Below are positions 34,822 to 42,916 of a DNA stretch of 64,000 nucleotides, one piece after another. The stretch lies in assembly GCF_030812215.1 (NCBI RefSeq), contig NZ_JAUSSG010000001.1, positions 186,001 to 250,000 on the forward strand, written 5' to 3'. How positions within the stretch are numbered: position 1 is the first letter of the stretch; the number at the start of each line of letters is the position of its first letter. The position numbers were made by a program, and so were the translations under genes. The stretch comes from Variovorax boronicumulans (GTDB lineage: Bacteria; Pseudomonadota; Gammaproteobacteria; Burkholderiales; Burkholderiaceae_C). Below the pieces are notes generated by a model. That model was not told the origin of the DNA and searched no databases. It saw only the letters and a list, made by a program, of their open reading frames with translations.

Positions 34822-35718
34822 TCAGGCGCGCTCCACCAGCTTCTGCCCGAACAGCCCGCTCGGCCGGATCAGCAGGAATGCCAGCGCCGCCACATACGCG
34901 AACCAGCTCTCGATGCCGCCGCCCACGAAAGGCCCGATGTACACCTCGGCCAACTTCTCGAGCGCGCCGATCACCAGCCCGCCGACGATGGCGCCCAGGA
35001 TCGAATCGAAGCCGCCCAGCACCAGCACCGGCAGCGCCTTCAGCACCACCAGCGAGAGCGAGAACTGCACGCCCAGCCGCGCGCCCCACAGCAGCCCGGC
35101 CACCAGCGCGATGACACCGGCCGCGGCCCACACCGTGGCCCAGATGCGTGGCAGCCGCAGGCCTACGGCAATCGCCGCGTAGGTGTCGTCGGCGACCGCG
35201 CGGAACGCGAGGCCCACGCGGGTGTAGCGGAAGAAAGCCGAGAGCAGCGCGACCATCACGCCGGCCGTTGCGGCGGCGAACAGGTCGAAGGTCGAGACCA
35301 TGATGCCGAGGAACTGCAGCGGCTCGTCCGCGATGCCCAGTTCCAGCGCATGCACCTGCGTGCCCCACACGAGCTGGGCCACGCCCTCGATCACGTACGA
35401 GAGGCCCAACGTTGCCATGAAGAGCGTGATCGGCGGCTGGTTCACCAGCGGTCGCAGCACGGTGCGTTCGATGACCAGACCCAACAGCACCATGAGCGCG
35501 AAGGTCAGCAGCAAGGCGAGCGCAAAAGGCACGCCGCGCTCCACCAGGCTCACGAAAGTGAGCGCGGCGAACAGCAGCTGCGCGCCCTGCGCAAAGTTGA
35601 GTACGCCCGATGTCTTGTAGATCAGCACGAAGCCGATGGCCACGAGCGAATACATCACGCCCGAAAGCAGGCCGCCGATGAGCACCTCGGCGAAGAAGCT
35701 GAGATCGGAGGCGTCCAT
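34822..35718 (-). CDS. livH: Liv-type ABC transporter permease LivH
   Basis: 298 aa. Landmarks of LivH: LLSGVMYSLVAIGFVLIYKTSGVLNFAQGAQL near the N-terminus, YTRVGLAFRAVADDTYAAIAVGLRLPRI as the cytoplasmic coupling loop and VLKALPVLVLGGFDSILGAIVGGLVIG near the C-terminus. Its ATG overlaps the livG stop by 1 nt (TGATG) and livM follows after 3 nt, which indicates translational coupling of the permease pair. Confidence 0.93.
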   Translation of the reverse strand: MDASDLSFFAEVLIGGLLSGVMYSLVAIGFVLIYKTSGVLNFAQGAQLLFAALTFVSLVERGVPFALALLLTFALMVLLGLVIERTVLRPLVNQPPITLFMATLGLSYVIEGVAQLVWGTQVHALELGIADEPLQFLGIMVSTFDLFAAATAGVMVALLSAFFRYTRVGLAFRAVADDTYAAIAVGLRLPRIWATVWAAAGVIALVAGLLWGARLGVQFSLSLVVLKALPVLVLGGFDSILGAIVGGLVIGALEKLAEVYIGPFVGGGIESWFAYVAALAFLLIRPSGLFGQKLVERA

Positions 35719-36635
35719 CAGCCCTGCTCCGCCTGGTCGTCGTCGTGGGCCACGCCCAGGTAGGCGTCAATCACCGCCGGGTCGCTGCGCACCTCGGCCG
35801 GCGTGCCGTCGGCGATCTTGCGGCCGTAGTCGAACACCGCCACCCGGTCCGACAGGCCCAGCACCAAACCGATGTCGTGCTCGATCAGGAGGATGGTGGT
35901 GCCGAACTCGTCGCGCGCGGCGCGCACGAAATGCGCCATCTCGCTTTTCTCGGTGACGGTCATGCCGGCCATCGGCTCGTCGAGCAGCAGCAGTTGCGGC
36001 GCGGCGACCAGCGCGCGCGCTAGCTCGACACGCTTCTGCAGCCCATAGGCCAGCGTGCCGGCCAGCCGCTCGCTCACGGCGCCGAGCCCGAGGAAGCCGA
36101 TGATCGCGTCGGCACGCGCACGCGCATCGTCGCGTTCACGCCGCGCGCGGCCGAGCCCGATGAGCTGTTCGACGAAGGTCGAGCGCGCCGCATCGACGCG
36201 CCCCAGCACGATGTTGTCGCGCACGCTCAACCCCTTGAAGAGCGCGAGGTTCTGGAAGGTGCGCGCGATGCCCAGCCGGGCCAGCCGCGCCGTCGGCACA
36301 TGGCCGAAGCTGCGCCCGCCGATCCACACGCGCCCGCGGTCGGGCCGGTACAGCCCGCTGATCACGTTGACCAGCGAGCTCTTGCCGGCGCCGTTGGGCC
36401 CGATGACGGCGCGGATCTCGCCCTTGGCGATCGAGAGATCCACGCCCGACAGCGCGGTGACGCCACCGAAGGACAGGTCGACGCCTTCCAGCCGCAGCAC
36501 GGCCGAGGTGCCCGTGTCTTTCCCGGCCGGTGCCGCGCGGCCCGCCGGCATGAAGGCCACCGGATCGGCACCGAGCGAGACCGGACCCGCCTCGAAGAAA
36601 AGATCGGGCATCGCCATCGCCATCGCCAGGTTCAT
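35718..36635 (-). CDS. livG: Liv-type ABC transporter ATPase LivG
   Basis: 305 aa from ATG 36635. The frame continues upstream to 36731 inside the end of sfnG, but MNLAMAMAMPDLFFE gives the shorter choice; it carries an unusual N-terminal extension of about 45 residues before the ATPase core LRLEGVDLSFGGVTALSGV. Walker A GPNGAGKSSLVNVI, LivG-type signature LAYGLQKRVELARAL and Walker B LLLDEPMAGMTVTEK follow. It starts 52 nt after sfnG in the same direction with no terminator between, so the transporter is probably expressed with the monooxygenase genes. Confidence 0.92.
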   Translation of the reverse strand: MNLAMAMAMPDLFFEAGPVSLGADPVAFMPAGRAAPAGKDTGTSAVLRLEGVDLSFGGVTALSGVDLSIAKGEIRAVIGPNGAGKSSLVNVISGLYRPDRGRVWIGGRSFGHVPTARLARLGIARTFQNLALFKGLSVRDNIVLGRVDAARSTFVEQLIGLGRARRERDDARARADAIIGFLGLGAVSERLAGTLAYGLQKRVELARALVAAPQLLLLDEPMAGMTVTEKSEMAHFVRAARDEFGTTILLIEHDIGLVLGLSDRVAVFDYGRKIADGTPAEVRSDPAVIDAYLGVAHDDDQAEQG

Positions 36636-36687
36636 TGAAAGACCTCCGCTTTCGGCTGCGGATTTCGCCTTGGGGCGGCCCGGCGGC

Positions 36688-37830
36688 TCATGCCACGGCT
36701 TCCAATGCCGGCTTGCTTTGCTTGCCGGCATTCGCTGCGCCCTGCTCGGCTTCGAGCTTGCGCACCAGCGGCAGCACTTTCTCGCCGAAGTACTCCACCT
36801 CTTCGATGAAGTGCAGGAAGCCAGTGAGGATCAGGTCCACGCCGATGGCCTTGAGCGCCACGATGCGTTCGGCAATCTGCTGCGGCGTGCCGATGAGGTT
36901 GGTGCGAAAGCCGTCGTTGTATTGCACGAGGTCTTCGAAGGTGGACTTGGCCCAGTTGCCCTCGCCTTCGGGCGACGACTTGCCGGCCTGCTTGGCCGCA
37001 TCGCCGAAGGCGTGCACCGCCTCGACGTGGGCGTGCTTGATGATGTCCGCCAGCACGGCCTTGGCTTCTTCCTCGGTGTCGCGGGCGATGACGAAGGCGT
37101 TCACGCCGATGCGCACCGTGTGGCCGTTCTCCGCGGCCTTGGCCTGGATGTCGTCGATCTGCGCCTTCAGGCCCTCGGGCGTGTTGCCGTTGGTGAAGTA
37201 CCAGTCGGACACGCTGGCTGCGTTGTCGCGCGCGGCGCGCGAGCTGCCGCCCTGGAAGATTTCGGGGTGGGGTTTTTGCACCGGCTTCGGGCTCAGCGTG
37301 TAGTCGCTGAAGCGGTAGAAGTCGCCCTTGAAGGTGAAGTTGTCCTGCGTCCAGATGCCCTTGAGCGCACGGATGAATTCGTTCGAACGGCGATAGCGCT
37401 CGTCGTGCTCCAGCCACGGCTCGCCGATGGCCTGGAACTCGCCCTTGAACCAGCCGCTCACCACGTTGATGGCGATGCGGCCGTTGGAGATGTGGTCGAT
37501 GGTGGCGATCTGCTTGGCCACCACGGCCGGGTTCCACGGGCCCGGCAGGATCGCGGCCAGCACCTTGAGCTTGGTGGTCGCGTGCAGCAGCGCCTGGCTG
37601 AACGACACCGACTCGTGCTGGTACTCCGCGCCATAGCCCGCGGTGAAGCGGATCTGGCTCAGCGCGTATTCAAAGCCGGCCTTCTCGGCCGCGAGCGCGA
37701 GACGCTGGTTGTATTCCAGGCTCCAGTCGGTGCGCTGCTCGATGGTGCTGACCACGAGGCCACCGCTGACGTTGGGCACCCAGTAGGCGAACTTGACGGG
37801 GGCGGCGGCGGTGGAAGGCGATTGGCTCAT
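36688..37830 (-). CDS. sfnG: FMNH2-dependent dimethylsulfone monooxygenase SfnG
   Basis: 380 aa from ATG 37830 (MSQSPSTAAAPVKFAYWVPNVSGGLVVS), preceded by GAGAGGAA. This is a bacterial luciferase-like flavin enzyme that cleaves dimethylsulfone to methanesulfinate using reduced FMN. Family landmarks are YWVPNVSGGLVVSTIEQRT, FEYALSQIRFTAGYGAEYQHES, ATIDHISNGRIAINVVSGWFKGEF and PKPVQKPHPEIFQGGSS. It lies 41 nt downstream of msuE, whose product would supply FMNH2, and upstream of the Liv-type genes. The sigma-54 promoter upstream of msuE would drive both. The assignment to SfnG rather than SsuD is from these motifs and the partner gene. Confidence 0.92.
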   Translation of the reverse strand: MSQSPSTAAAPVKFAYWVPNVSGGLVVSTIEQRTDWSLEYNQRLALAAEKAGFEYALSQIRFTAGYGAEYQHESVSFSQALLHATTKLKVLAAILPGPWNPAVVAKQIATIDHISNGRIAINVVSGWFKGEFQAIGEPWLEHDERYRRSNEFIRALKGIWTQDNFTFKGDFYRFSDYTLSPKPVQKPHPEIFQGGSSRAARDNAASVSDWYFTNGNTPEGLKAQIDDIQAKAAENGHTVRIGVNAFVIARDTEEEAKAVLADIIKHAHVEAVHAFGDAAKQAGKSSPEGEGNWAKSTFEDLVQYNDGFRTNLIGTPQQIAERIVALKAIGVDLILTGFLHFIEEVEYFGEKVLPLVRKLEAEQGAANAGKQSKPALEAVA

Positions 37831-37871
37831 GGCGGGGTTCCTCTCTGTGAACGGTCGAATCGGAAAATGCT

Positions 37872-38474
37872 TCAGGCGGCCAGCGCGACGGGCGCGGGCT
37901 TCTGGATGACGGGTGCTGCGCTCGGCGACGCATCGCGCAGGTCGCGCAGTTGCGGCACGGCGCGCGCCACAGCCAGCGCGATGCGTTCGCGCAGCGCCGG
38001 GTTGGCCACCTCGTAGCCCTCGAAATCCTTCTCGACCGCGTAGACGCCGATGGGCAGCGTGCGCGCCTGGAAGAAGCTGAAGAGCGGGCGCAGCTGATGG
38101 TCGATGACCAGCGCGTGGCGGTCGCTGCCGCCGGTGGCAGCGAGCAGCACCGGCTTGTCGGTCAGCGCTTCGTGATGAACGAAGTCGAACAGGTGCTTGA
38201 AGAGCCCCGTGTACGAGCCGCGGTACACCGGGCTCGCCACGATCAGCAGGTCGGCGGACTCGATGGCCGCGATGCTTTCCTCCACGACCGCGGGCAACTG
38301 GTTGCGATACAGCACGCCGGCGAACTGCGGACCGATCTCGCCGAGCGAGATCACGCGCGCATCGATGGCGACCTCGTCGCCGAGCGCGGCCAGCAGCCGG
38401 TCGACCAGCACCAGCGTGCGTGAGGGACGTTGCAAGCTGCCGGAGACGGCAACGACTTTCAGTTTTCGACTCAT
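37872..38474 (-). CDS. msuE: NADH-dependent FMN reductase MsuE/SfnF-like
   Basis: 200 aa from ATG 38474 (MSRKLKVVAVSGSLQRPSRTLVLVDRLL). Longer frames upstream run through the sigma-54 promoter and are not coding. Flavodoxin-like fold with the FMN-binding GSLQRPSRT loop (11-19) and ASPVYRGSYTGLFKHLFDF. It provides FMNH2 to the two-component monooxygenases SfnG, SsuD and relatives. First gene of the operon, with a 44-nt leader to the predicted start site of the upstream -24/-12 promoter. The MsuE/SsuE/SfnF names overlap and cannot be told apart by eye. Confidence 0.92.
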   Translation of the reverse strand: MSRKLKVVAVSGSLQRPSRTLVLVDRLLAALGDEVAIDARVISLGEIGPQFAGVLYRNQLPAVVEESIAAIESADLLIVASPVYRGSYTGLFKHLFDFVHHEALTDKPVLLAATGGSDRHALVIDHQLRPLFSFFQARTLPIGVYAVEKDFEGYEVANPALRERIALAVARAVPQLRDLRDASPSAAPVIQKPAPVALAA

Positions 38475-38529
38475 GTTGATATGACCTTTGTTTGGAAGCT
38501 GCGACCCGTTCGCGGCACATTGCATATAA

Positions 38530-38544
38530 GCGAATGGCGTGCCA
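38530..38544 (-). promoter_or_regulatory. Sigma-54 (-24/-12) promoter of msuE-sfnG-liv
   Basis: Minus-strand TGGCACGCCATTCGC: GG and GC are separated by exactly 10 nt, the canonical RpoN spacing with the TGGCACG upper element. The predicted start is near 38518, giving a 44-nt leader to the msuE ATG. Confidence 0.85.
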
Positions 38545-38598
38545 CTTCGCGAGGCCTTATGAATCAACGAGTTAGAGCGAAATGACTGCTTTCGCGCA

Positions 38599-38614
38599 TG
38601 CTGGATCGGCAGCA
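38599..38614. promoter_or_regulatory. TGCTG-N6-CAGCA inverted repeat (site 1)
   Basis: TGCTG GATCGG CAGCA, 55 bp upstream of the -24 element. Candidate upstream activator site for SfnR. Confidence 0.7.
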
Positions 38615-38628
38615 GGCTGCGGCTGGAT

Positions 38629-38644
38629 TGCTGCTGGATCAGCA
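38629..38644. promoter_or_regulatory. TGCTG-N6-CAGCA inverted repeat (site 2)
   Basis: TGCTG CTGGAT CAGCA, 30 bp beyond site 1. It can also be read as GCTGCTG-GAT-CAGCAGC. Candidate upstream activator site. Confidence 0.7.
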
Positions 38645-38722
38645 GCGCTGCCGCCATAGTTGTTTGAAGCAGATCGGTATGCGCGCATCGCATGAACGCC
38701 AGGCAGCAATACGGGCTGGGAT

Positions 38723-38738
38723 TGCTGCTCTTGCAGCA
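38723..38738. promoter_or_regulatory. TGCTG-N6-CAGCA inverted repeat (site 3)
   Basis: The core TGCTG CTCTTG CAGCA extends to a perfect palindrome ATTGCTGC-TCTT-GCAGCAAT (38721-38740). It lies about 180 bp upstream of the -24 element and is not part of the duplicated block. Confidence 0.65.
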
Positions 38739-38788
38739 ATGCGCACGCGCGAAGCGCTCGTACGGATGCGCCTTCAAAAAACATCCAT

Positions 38789-38848
38789 CCGTTCACGCTG
38801 AGCTTGTCGAAGCGCCGCGCGAGACTTCGACAAGCTCAGTCCGAACGG
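38789..38848. repeat. REP-like long hairpin after the NtaA/DmoA-like gene
   Basis: Fifteen-bp perfect arms CTGAGCTTGTCGAAG (38798-38812) and CTTCGACAAGCTCAG (38825-38839) with outer pairing CCGTTC/GAACGG. This sequence style is common as an intergenic repeat in proteobacteria. It begins 27 nt past the stop of the monooxygenase gene and may also serve as its terminator. Confidence 0.7.
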
Positions 38849-38875
38849 TTCTTGTCGATCAACCGCGAACTCGTA

Positions 38876-40324
38876 TCAGCTCGCTTGTGCGAGTTGCTCC
38901 GGCGCCTTCGATGGCCGCCCGGCCACGCGGCCATGCGCAGACAGCGCCTGTTCGCGCTTGACGCGCTCGATGTCGCGGTACAGATGCGCGGGGTGGCTCT
39001 TCGGCAGCAACGGCCCTTGGCCAAAGAGCTTCTCGCGCAGCGTTCCCGGCACATAGGCCGTGGGGTACACGCCCCGGCGCTGCAGCTCGGGCACGAGGTG
39101 CGTCACCACGTCTTCGAAGGTCTCGTGCGCCACCGCGTAGGCCAGGTTGAAGCCGTCCACATCGGTCGCTTCCACCCACTGCTGCAGGATGTCGGCCACC
39201 GTGCTCGCAGAGCCGACGAACACGGGCCCCATGCCGCCCACGCCGCCCCACTGCGCCAGCTCTTCGATGGTCCAGGCCCTGTCGCCGCCGGCCAGGTGCT
39301 CGATGGCCGAGACGATGGCGTTGGTCTCCACCCGCCGCACCAGATCGGTCGGCGCGTACTGGCCGAAATCGATGCCGGTCCAGCCCGACATGAAGACCAG
39401 CGCGCCGTCGTAGGACACATAGCGCTTGTAGTCCTCGAACTTGGCCTCGGCCTTGGCATCAGTCTCGTCCACGATCACCGTGACGAGGTTGTAGATGAGC
39501 AGCTTCTGCGCATCGCGCCCCGCCGCCGCGGCTTGCTCGCGCACTTCACGCACATAGTTTTTCAAAGTGGATTGCCTCGGCGCAGCCACGAACACGCACT
39601 CCGCATGCTGCGCGGCAAACGCCTTGCCCGGACCCGACGCGCCCGCCTGGTAGAGCACCGGCGTGCGCTGCGGCGAGGGCTCGCACAGGTGATAGCCGGG
39701 CACGTCGAAGTACTCGCCCTTGTGCCCGATCTCGTGGATCTTCTCGGGGTGCGCAAAGATGCCGGTGCGCCGGTCGCGCACGACGGCATCGCTCTCCCAG
39801 CTGCCTTCGAAAAGCTTGTAGAGCACCTGCACGTATTCCTGCGCGACCTCGTAGCGGTTCTCGTGCTTGCGCAGCCCGCCCTGGCCGATGTTCCTGGCGC
39901 CGCTCTCCAGGTACGAGGTGACGATGTTCCAGCCCAGGCGGCCCCTGGTGTGGTGATCGGCCGTGGAGAGCCGCCGCGCGAAGGTGTAGGGGTGCTCGAA
40001 CGAAGTCGACGCCGTGATGCCGATGCCCAGGTGCTCGGTCACCATGGCGATGGGCGCCGCCAGTTGCAGCGGATCGTTCACCGGGATCTGCGCGGCCTGC
40101 TGCAGCGCGTGGTAGTTGCCGCCCTTGTACACGTCGTAATAGCCGATGACATCCGCGATGAAGATGCCGTCGAAGATGCCCTTCTCCAGCAGCTTCGCGA
40201 GGTCGGTCCAGTAGTGGAGGTCCTTGTATTCCCAGGAACGGTCGCGCGGATGCGCCCACAGCCCGGGGGACTGGTGCGCCACGCAGTTCATCTCGAAGGC
40301 GTTGAAGCGGATGGTCTTGGTCAT
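38876..40324 (-). CDS. LLM-class flavin monooxygenase, NtaA/DmoA/DszA group
   Basis: 482 aa from ATG 40324, preceded by GAAGGAGAG. The long luciferase-like form of the NtaA/SnaA/DszA family: MTKTIRFNAFEMNCVAHQSPGLWAHPRDRSWEYKDLHYWTDLA, then GGNYHALQQAAQIPVNDPL, HPYTFARRLSTADHHTRGRLGWNIVTSYLESGARN and VLYQAGASGPGKAFAAQHAECVFVAAP. Members attack organic sulfides, sulfones or aminocarboxylates with FMNH2. DmoA (dimethylsulfide monooxygenase) and DszA (dibenzothiophene sulfone) are the closest concepts, but the exact substrate cannot be told. It ends the CUT1 operon (15 nt after the SfnB-like gene) and precedes the msuE control region. Confidence 0.88.
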   Translation of the reverse strand: MTKTIRFNAFEMNCVAHQSPGLWAHPRDRSWEYKDLHYWTDLAKLLEKGIFDGIFIADVIGYYDVYKGGNYHALQQAAQIPVNDPLQLAAPIAMVTEHLGIGITASTSFEHPYTFARRLSTADHHTRGRLGWNIVTSYLESGARNIGQGGLRKHENRYEVAQEYVQVLYKLFEGSWESDAVVRDRRTGIFAHPEKIHEIGHKGEYFDVPGYHLCEPSPQRTPVLYQAGASGPGKAFAAQHAECVFVAAPRQSTLKNYVREVREQAAAAGRDAQKLLIYNLVTVIVDETDAKAEAKFEDYKRYVSYDGALVFMSGWTGIDFGQYAPTDLVRRVETNAIVSAIEHLAGGDRAWTIEELAQWGGVGGMGPVFVGSASTVADILQQWVEATDVDGFNLAYAVAHETFEDVVTHLVPELQRRGVYPTAYVPGTLREKLFGQGPLLPKSHPAHLYRDIERVKREQALSAHGRVAGRPSKAPEQLAQAS

Positions 40325-40339
40325 GCGGGAATCTCTCCT

Positions 40340-41593
40340 TCAACTCCAGGCGTGGCGCGGCACATGCACGCCGTTGAGCTGGTAGTTCCCGAGGTGGAAA
40401 TACTTCCAGCGCACGGGGTCATGGAGCGTGTGCACGCGCGCATTGCGCCAGTGGCGGTCGAGGTTGTGCTCGGCCAGCGTGGAGCGGGTGCCCGCCAGTT
40501 CGAAGAGCTTGTTGGAGGCGTTGATGGCCACCTCGGTCGTCAGCACCTTGGCCTCGGCCGTGGCCACGGTGGCGGCGTTGACGGCGCTCTCCTCGGGATC
40601 GGCCAGCGCCCGGTCGATGGCACGGCCCGCGCGCTCCAGCAAGGCCTCTGCCGCGTGCAGGCGCAGTGTCAGGTCGCCGATCGCGCTGATGATGAACGGG
40701 TCCTCGGCCGCGGTCTCCTTGCCGCTGTCGATCCACGGACGGCTGCGGGTCCGCACGAAGGCGATGGTCTCCGCAATGGCGGCGGCGGCAATGCCTGCAT
40801 CGATGGCCGCCTGGATGATCTGAGAGATCGCGCCGGCCGCGGTGGGCCGGTCGAACGCGGCCACGGGCAACAAGCGGCTGCGCGGCACGCGCACGTTGGC
40901 GATCTGTATGGAACCCGATGCGGTGGTGCGCTGGCCGAAGCTCGACCAGTCGTTGTGCACGGTGAGGCCCGGCGCATCGCGCTCGGCAAACGCCAGGTAG
41001 CCCTTGCCCTCCACCGGGTCCACCGCGACGATGGGCACGATGTGCGAGAGCAGCGCACCGGTGGTGTAGAACTTCTGCCCGTTGACCACCACGTCGTCGC
41101 CGTCGAACACCAGCGTGGTTTCGAACGCGGCGACGTTCTTGCTGTTCTTCTCCGAGAAGGCGTTGCCGAAACGGATGCCCTGCAGCACCAGGCCGAACAG
41201 CTCTTTCTTCTGCTCCGGCGTGCCGTCGAGCTCGATGTGGCTCACCAGCGCCAGATGGTTCTGCGTGATCTGGGCAATGCTCGAGTCGCCCTCCGCCACA
41301 GTGCGGATCACTTCCGCCAAGGTGGCGAAGGACACGCCCGCGCCGCCGTACGCCTTGGGCACGGTGATGCCCCAGAGGCCGCTCTGCGAGTAGGCGTCCA
41401 GTTCGGCCAGCGGCAGCAGCCCGTCGCGGTCGCGCAGCGCCGACTCGGAGCCGAACTCGGCGGCCAGACGCCGGGCGACGGCGACAGCCTCGGCATCGTC
41501 GCGAATGACATGCGCGGGTTGGGCCGGACGCGGACGCGGCGCAAACGGCTCGGAGGTGTTGACGCGGGGACGGTCCAGGGTTGCGGTGGTCAT
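40340..41593 (-). CDS. sfnB: SfnB-family flavoenzyme (acyl-CoA dehydrogenase fold)
   Basis: 417 aa. Acyl-CoA dehydrogenase-like flavoprotein of the DszC/SfnB group, which uses FMNH2 for oxygenation instead of dehydrogenation and supports growth on sulfur compounds. Landmarks are VPKAYGGAGVSFATLAEVIRTVAEGDSSIAQITQNH, FYTTGALLSHIVPIVAVDP, WSSFGQRTTASGSIQIANV and the C-terminal [26 protein letters not shown]. The start follows GGAG. It sits between a second SfnB-like gene (57 nt upstream) and the NtaA/DmoA-like gene. The family is clear; the biochemical reaction is inferred from relatives. Confidence 0.88.
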   Translation of the reverse strand: MTTATLDRPRVNTSEPFAPRPRPAQPAHVIRDDAEAVAVARRLAAEFGSESALRDRDGLLPLAELDAYSQSGLWGITVPKAYGGAGVSFATLAEVIRTVAEGDSSIAQITQNHLALVSHIELDGTPEQKKELFGLVLQGIRFGNAFSEKNSKNVAAFETTLVFDGDDVVVNGQKFYTTGALLSHIVPIVAVDPVEGKGYLAFAERDAPGLTVHNDWSSFGQRTTASGSIQIANVRVPRSRLLPVAAFDRPTAAGAISQIIQAAIDAGIAAAAIAETIAFVRTRSRPWIDSGKETAAEDPFIISAIGDLTLRLHAAEALLERAGRAIDRALADPEESAVNAATVATAEAKVLTTEVAINASNKLFELAGTRSTLAEHNLDRHWRNARVHTLHDPVRWKYFHLGNYQLNGVHVPRHAWS

Positions 41594-41650
41594 GGTGAGC
41601 TCCAGAAAAATAGGAAGGAACGGGCGAACAAGAGAAGAACGCGATGCAGA

Positions 41651-42916
41651 TCAACCCTTGCGGCCGGGGCCGCTGCCGATCTGCCAGACATAGGGCGGCT
41701 CGGTGCCGTTGACGCGCCAGTCGCCCACGATGCGCGCCTTGTAGACGGTGGGGTTGTGCGAGGACACCGTGCGCGCATTGCGCCAGTGGCGGTCGAGTGC
41801 CTTGGCGCTGCTCGCGGCCGAGGCGCCGAGCGCGTTGAAGAGGTCGGAGCCCGCGCGCAGCACCAGCTCGGACACCACGATCTGGCCCTGCGCCGATTCG
41901 ATCTCGGCATCGATGTTGGCTTGCCGCTCCGCGGCCTCGTCGCCCTGCAGGCGCGCCTCGTAGGCCCGCTGGGCCGGCAGCGTCGCACGCAGCGCCGTGG
42001 CCTCGGCGGCATAGGCCAGCGCCGAGATCTGCCCCGCGACCTGAAGAATCTGCGCGTCCTGGCTCACATGCTGCGCGTTGCCGTTGCTGTAGATGCGCTG
42101 GCGGTTGCGCACCTCGTGCCCCACGTCGCGTTCGATGGCGCGGCCGATGCCCGCCAGCGTGGCGAGATGGAACAGTTGATAGAACGCGGTCTGGTACTTG
42201 AAGCGCGTCTCGAACGGAAAGACGTTCTCGTCGTCGATGTGGGCGTTTTCGTACACCGAGGTGCCGCTGCCGGTGGTGCGCTGGCCGAAGCCGTCCCAGT
42301 CGTCGTGCTGCACCACGCCCGGCTGGTGGGTGCTGACGGCGGCCGTCACGTCGGCATCGTTGTCGGCGCGGCGCGCATACAGGTCGACCCAGTCGGCAAA
42401 GATGCTGCCGGTGCTGTAGAACTTGCGGCCGTTGGCCACCCAGCGGCCGTTCTTTTGCGAGATGCGCGTGCCGACGTCGCCGATGGCCACCGCACCGACT
42501 TCGGTCCACGCATTGCCGACCAGCTCGCCTTTCACGAAGCGATGCAGCCACACGTCGCGTGCCGCGCCGGGCGGTGCGTTGAGGCGGTCTTCCACGAACG
42601 CGAAGTGCCCGCGCAGCGCTTGTGGCACGTTGGAATCCGCCTCTGCGAGCTCGACCAGCAACTGGAACAGCTGCGGAATGGATGCGCCGCCACCGCCGTG
42701 TTCCACCGGCACGCGCACCGCGCCGAAACCGGCCTGCTTCAGCCAGGTGATGGGCTCGAAGGGCAACTGGCGATTGCGCTCGCGTTCGAGCGCCGTCTCG
42801 GCGATGCGCTGGAAGACGGGCCGGAACTTCTGTGCGAGCGCGGGATGCTCGCAGGGGGTCCACGCGGCGGTGGTGGTGCTGGTCGTGTGAGGGGCGAGGA
42901 TGGTTTCAGTGCTCAT
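41651..42916 (-). CDS. Acyl-CoA dehydrogenase-fold flavoenzyme, SfnB/DszC-like
   Basis: 421 aa. Second DszC/SfnB-type protein of the operon. The core reads FEPITWLKQAGFGAVRVPVEHGGGGASIPQLFQLLVELAEADSNVPQALRGHFAFVEDRLN, YSTGSIFADWVDLYARRADNDADV, WDGFGQRTTGSGTSVYENAHID and KALDRHWRNARTVSSHNPTVYK. Only moderate resemblance to its downstream neighbour suggests a different substrate or step. Its ATG lies inside the end of the ABC ATPase gene (11-nt overlap), so it is translationally coupled to the transporter. Confidence 0.87.
   Translation of the reverse strand: MSTETILAPHTTSTTTAAWTPCEHPALAQKFRPVFQRIAETALERERNRQLPFEPITWLKQAGFGAVRVPVEHGGGGASIPQLFQLLVELAEADSNVPQALRGHFAFVEDRLNAPPGAARDVWLHRFVKGELVGNAWTEVGAVAIGDVGTRISQKNGRWVANGRKFYSTGSIFADWVDLYARRADNDADVTAAVSTHQPGVVQHDDWDGFGQRTTGSGTSVYENAHIDDENVFPFETRFKYQTAFYQLFHLATLAGIGRAIERDVGHEVRNRQRIYSNGNAQHVSQDAQILQVAGQISALAYAAEATALRATLPAQRAYEARLQGDEAAERQANIDAEIESAQGQIVVSELVLRAGSDLFNALGASAASSAKALDRHWRNARTVSSHNPTVYKARIVGDWRVNGTEPPYVWQIGSGPGRKG

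Larger units (their letters stand above)
38465..38653. repeat. Duplicated control region, copy A (upstream of msuE-sfnG-liv)
   Basis: Aligns without gaps to 47299-47487 (constant offset 8834) with roughly 30 differences by eye over 189 bp. The copy covers the first codons, the leader, the sigma-54 promoter and two TGCTG-N6-CAGCA elements. The identical spacing of promoter and elements shows the duplication preserved function. Confidence 0.88.
38475..38875. other. Gene-free 401-bp control region between msuE and the upstream monooxygenase gene
   Basis: The only gene-free stretch above 300 bp. It holds the sigma-54 promoter (38530-38544), three TGCTG-N6-CAGCA sites (38599, 38629, 38723), and a long hairpin of repeat type at 38789-38848 directly after the stop of the upstream gene. 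No convincing ORF is present. Confidence 0.85.
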
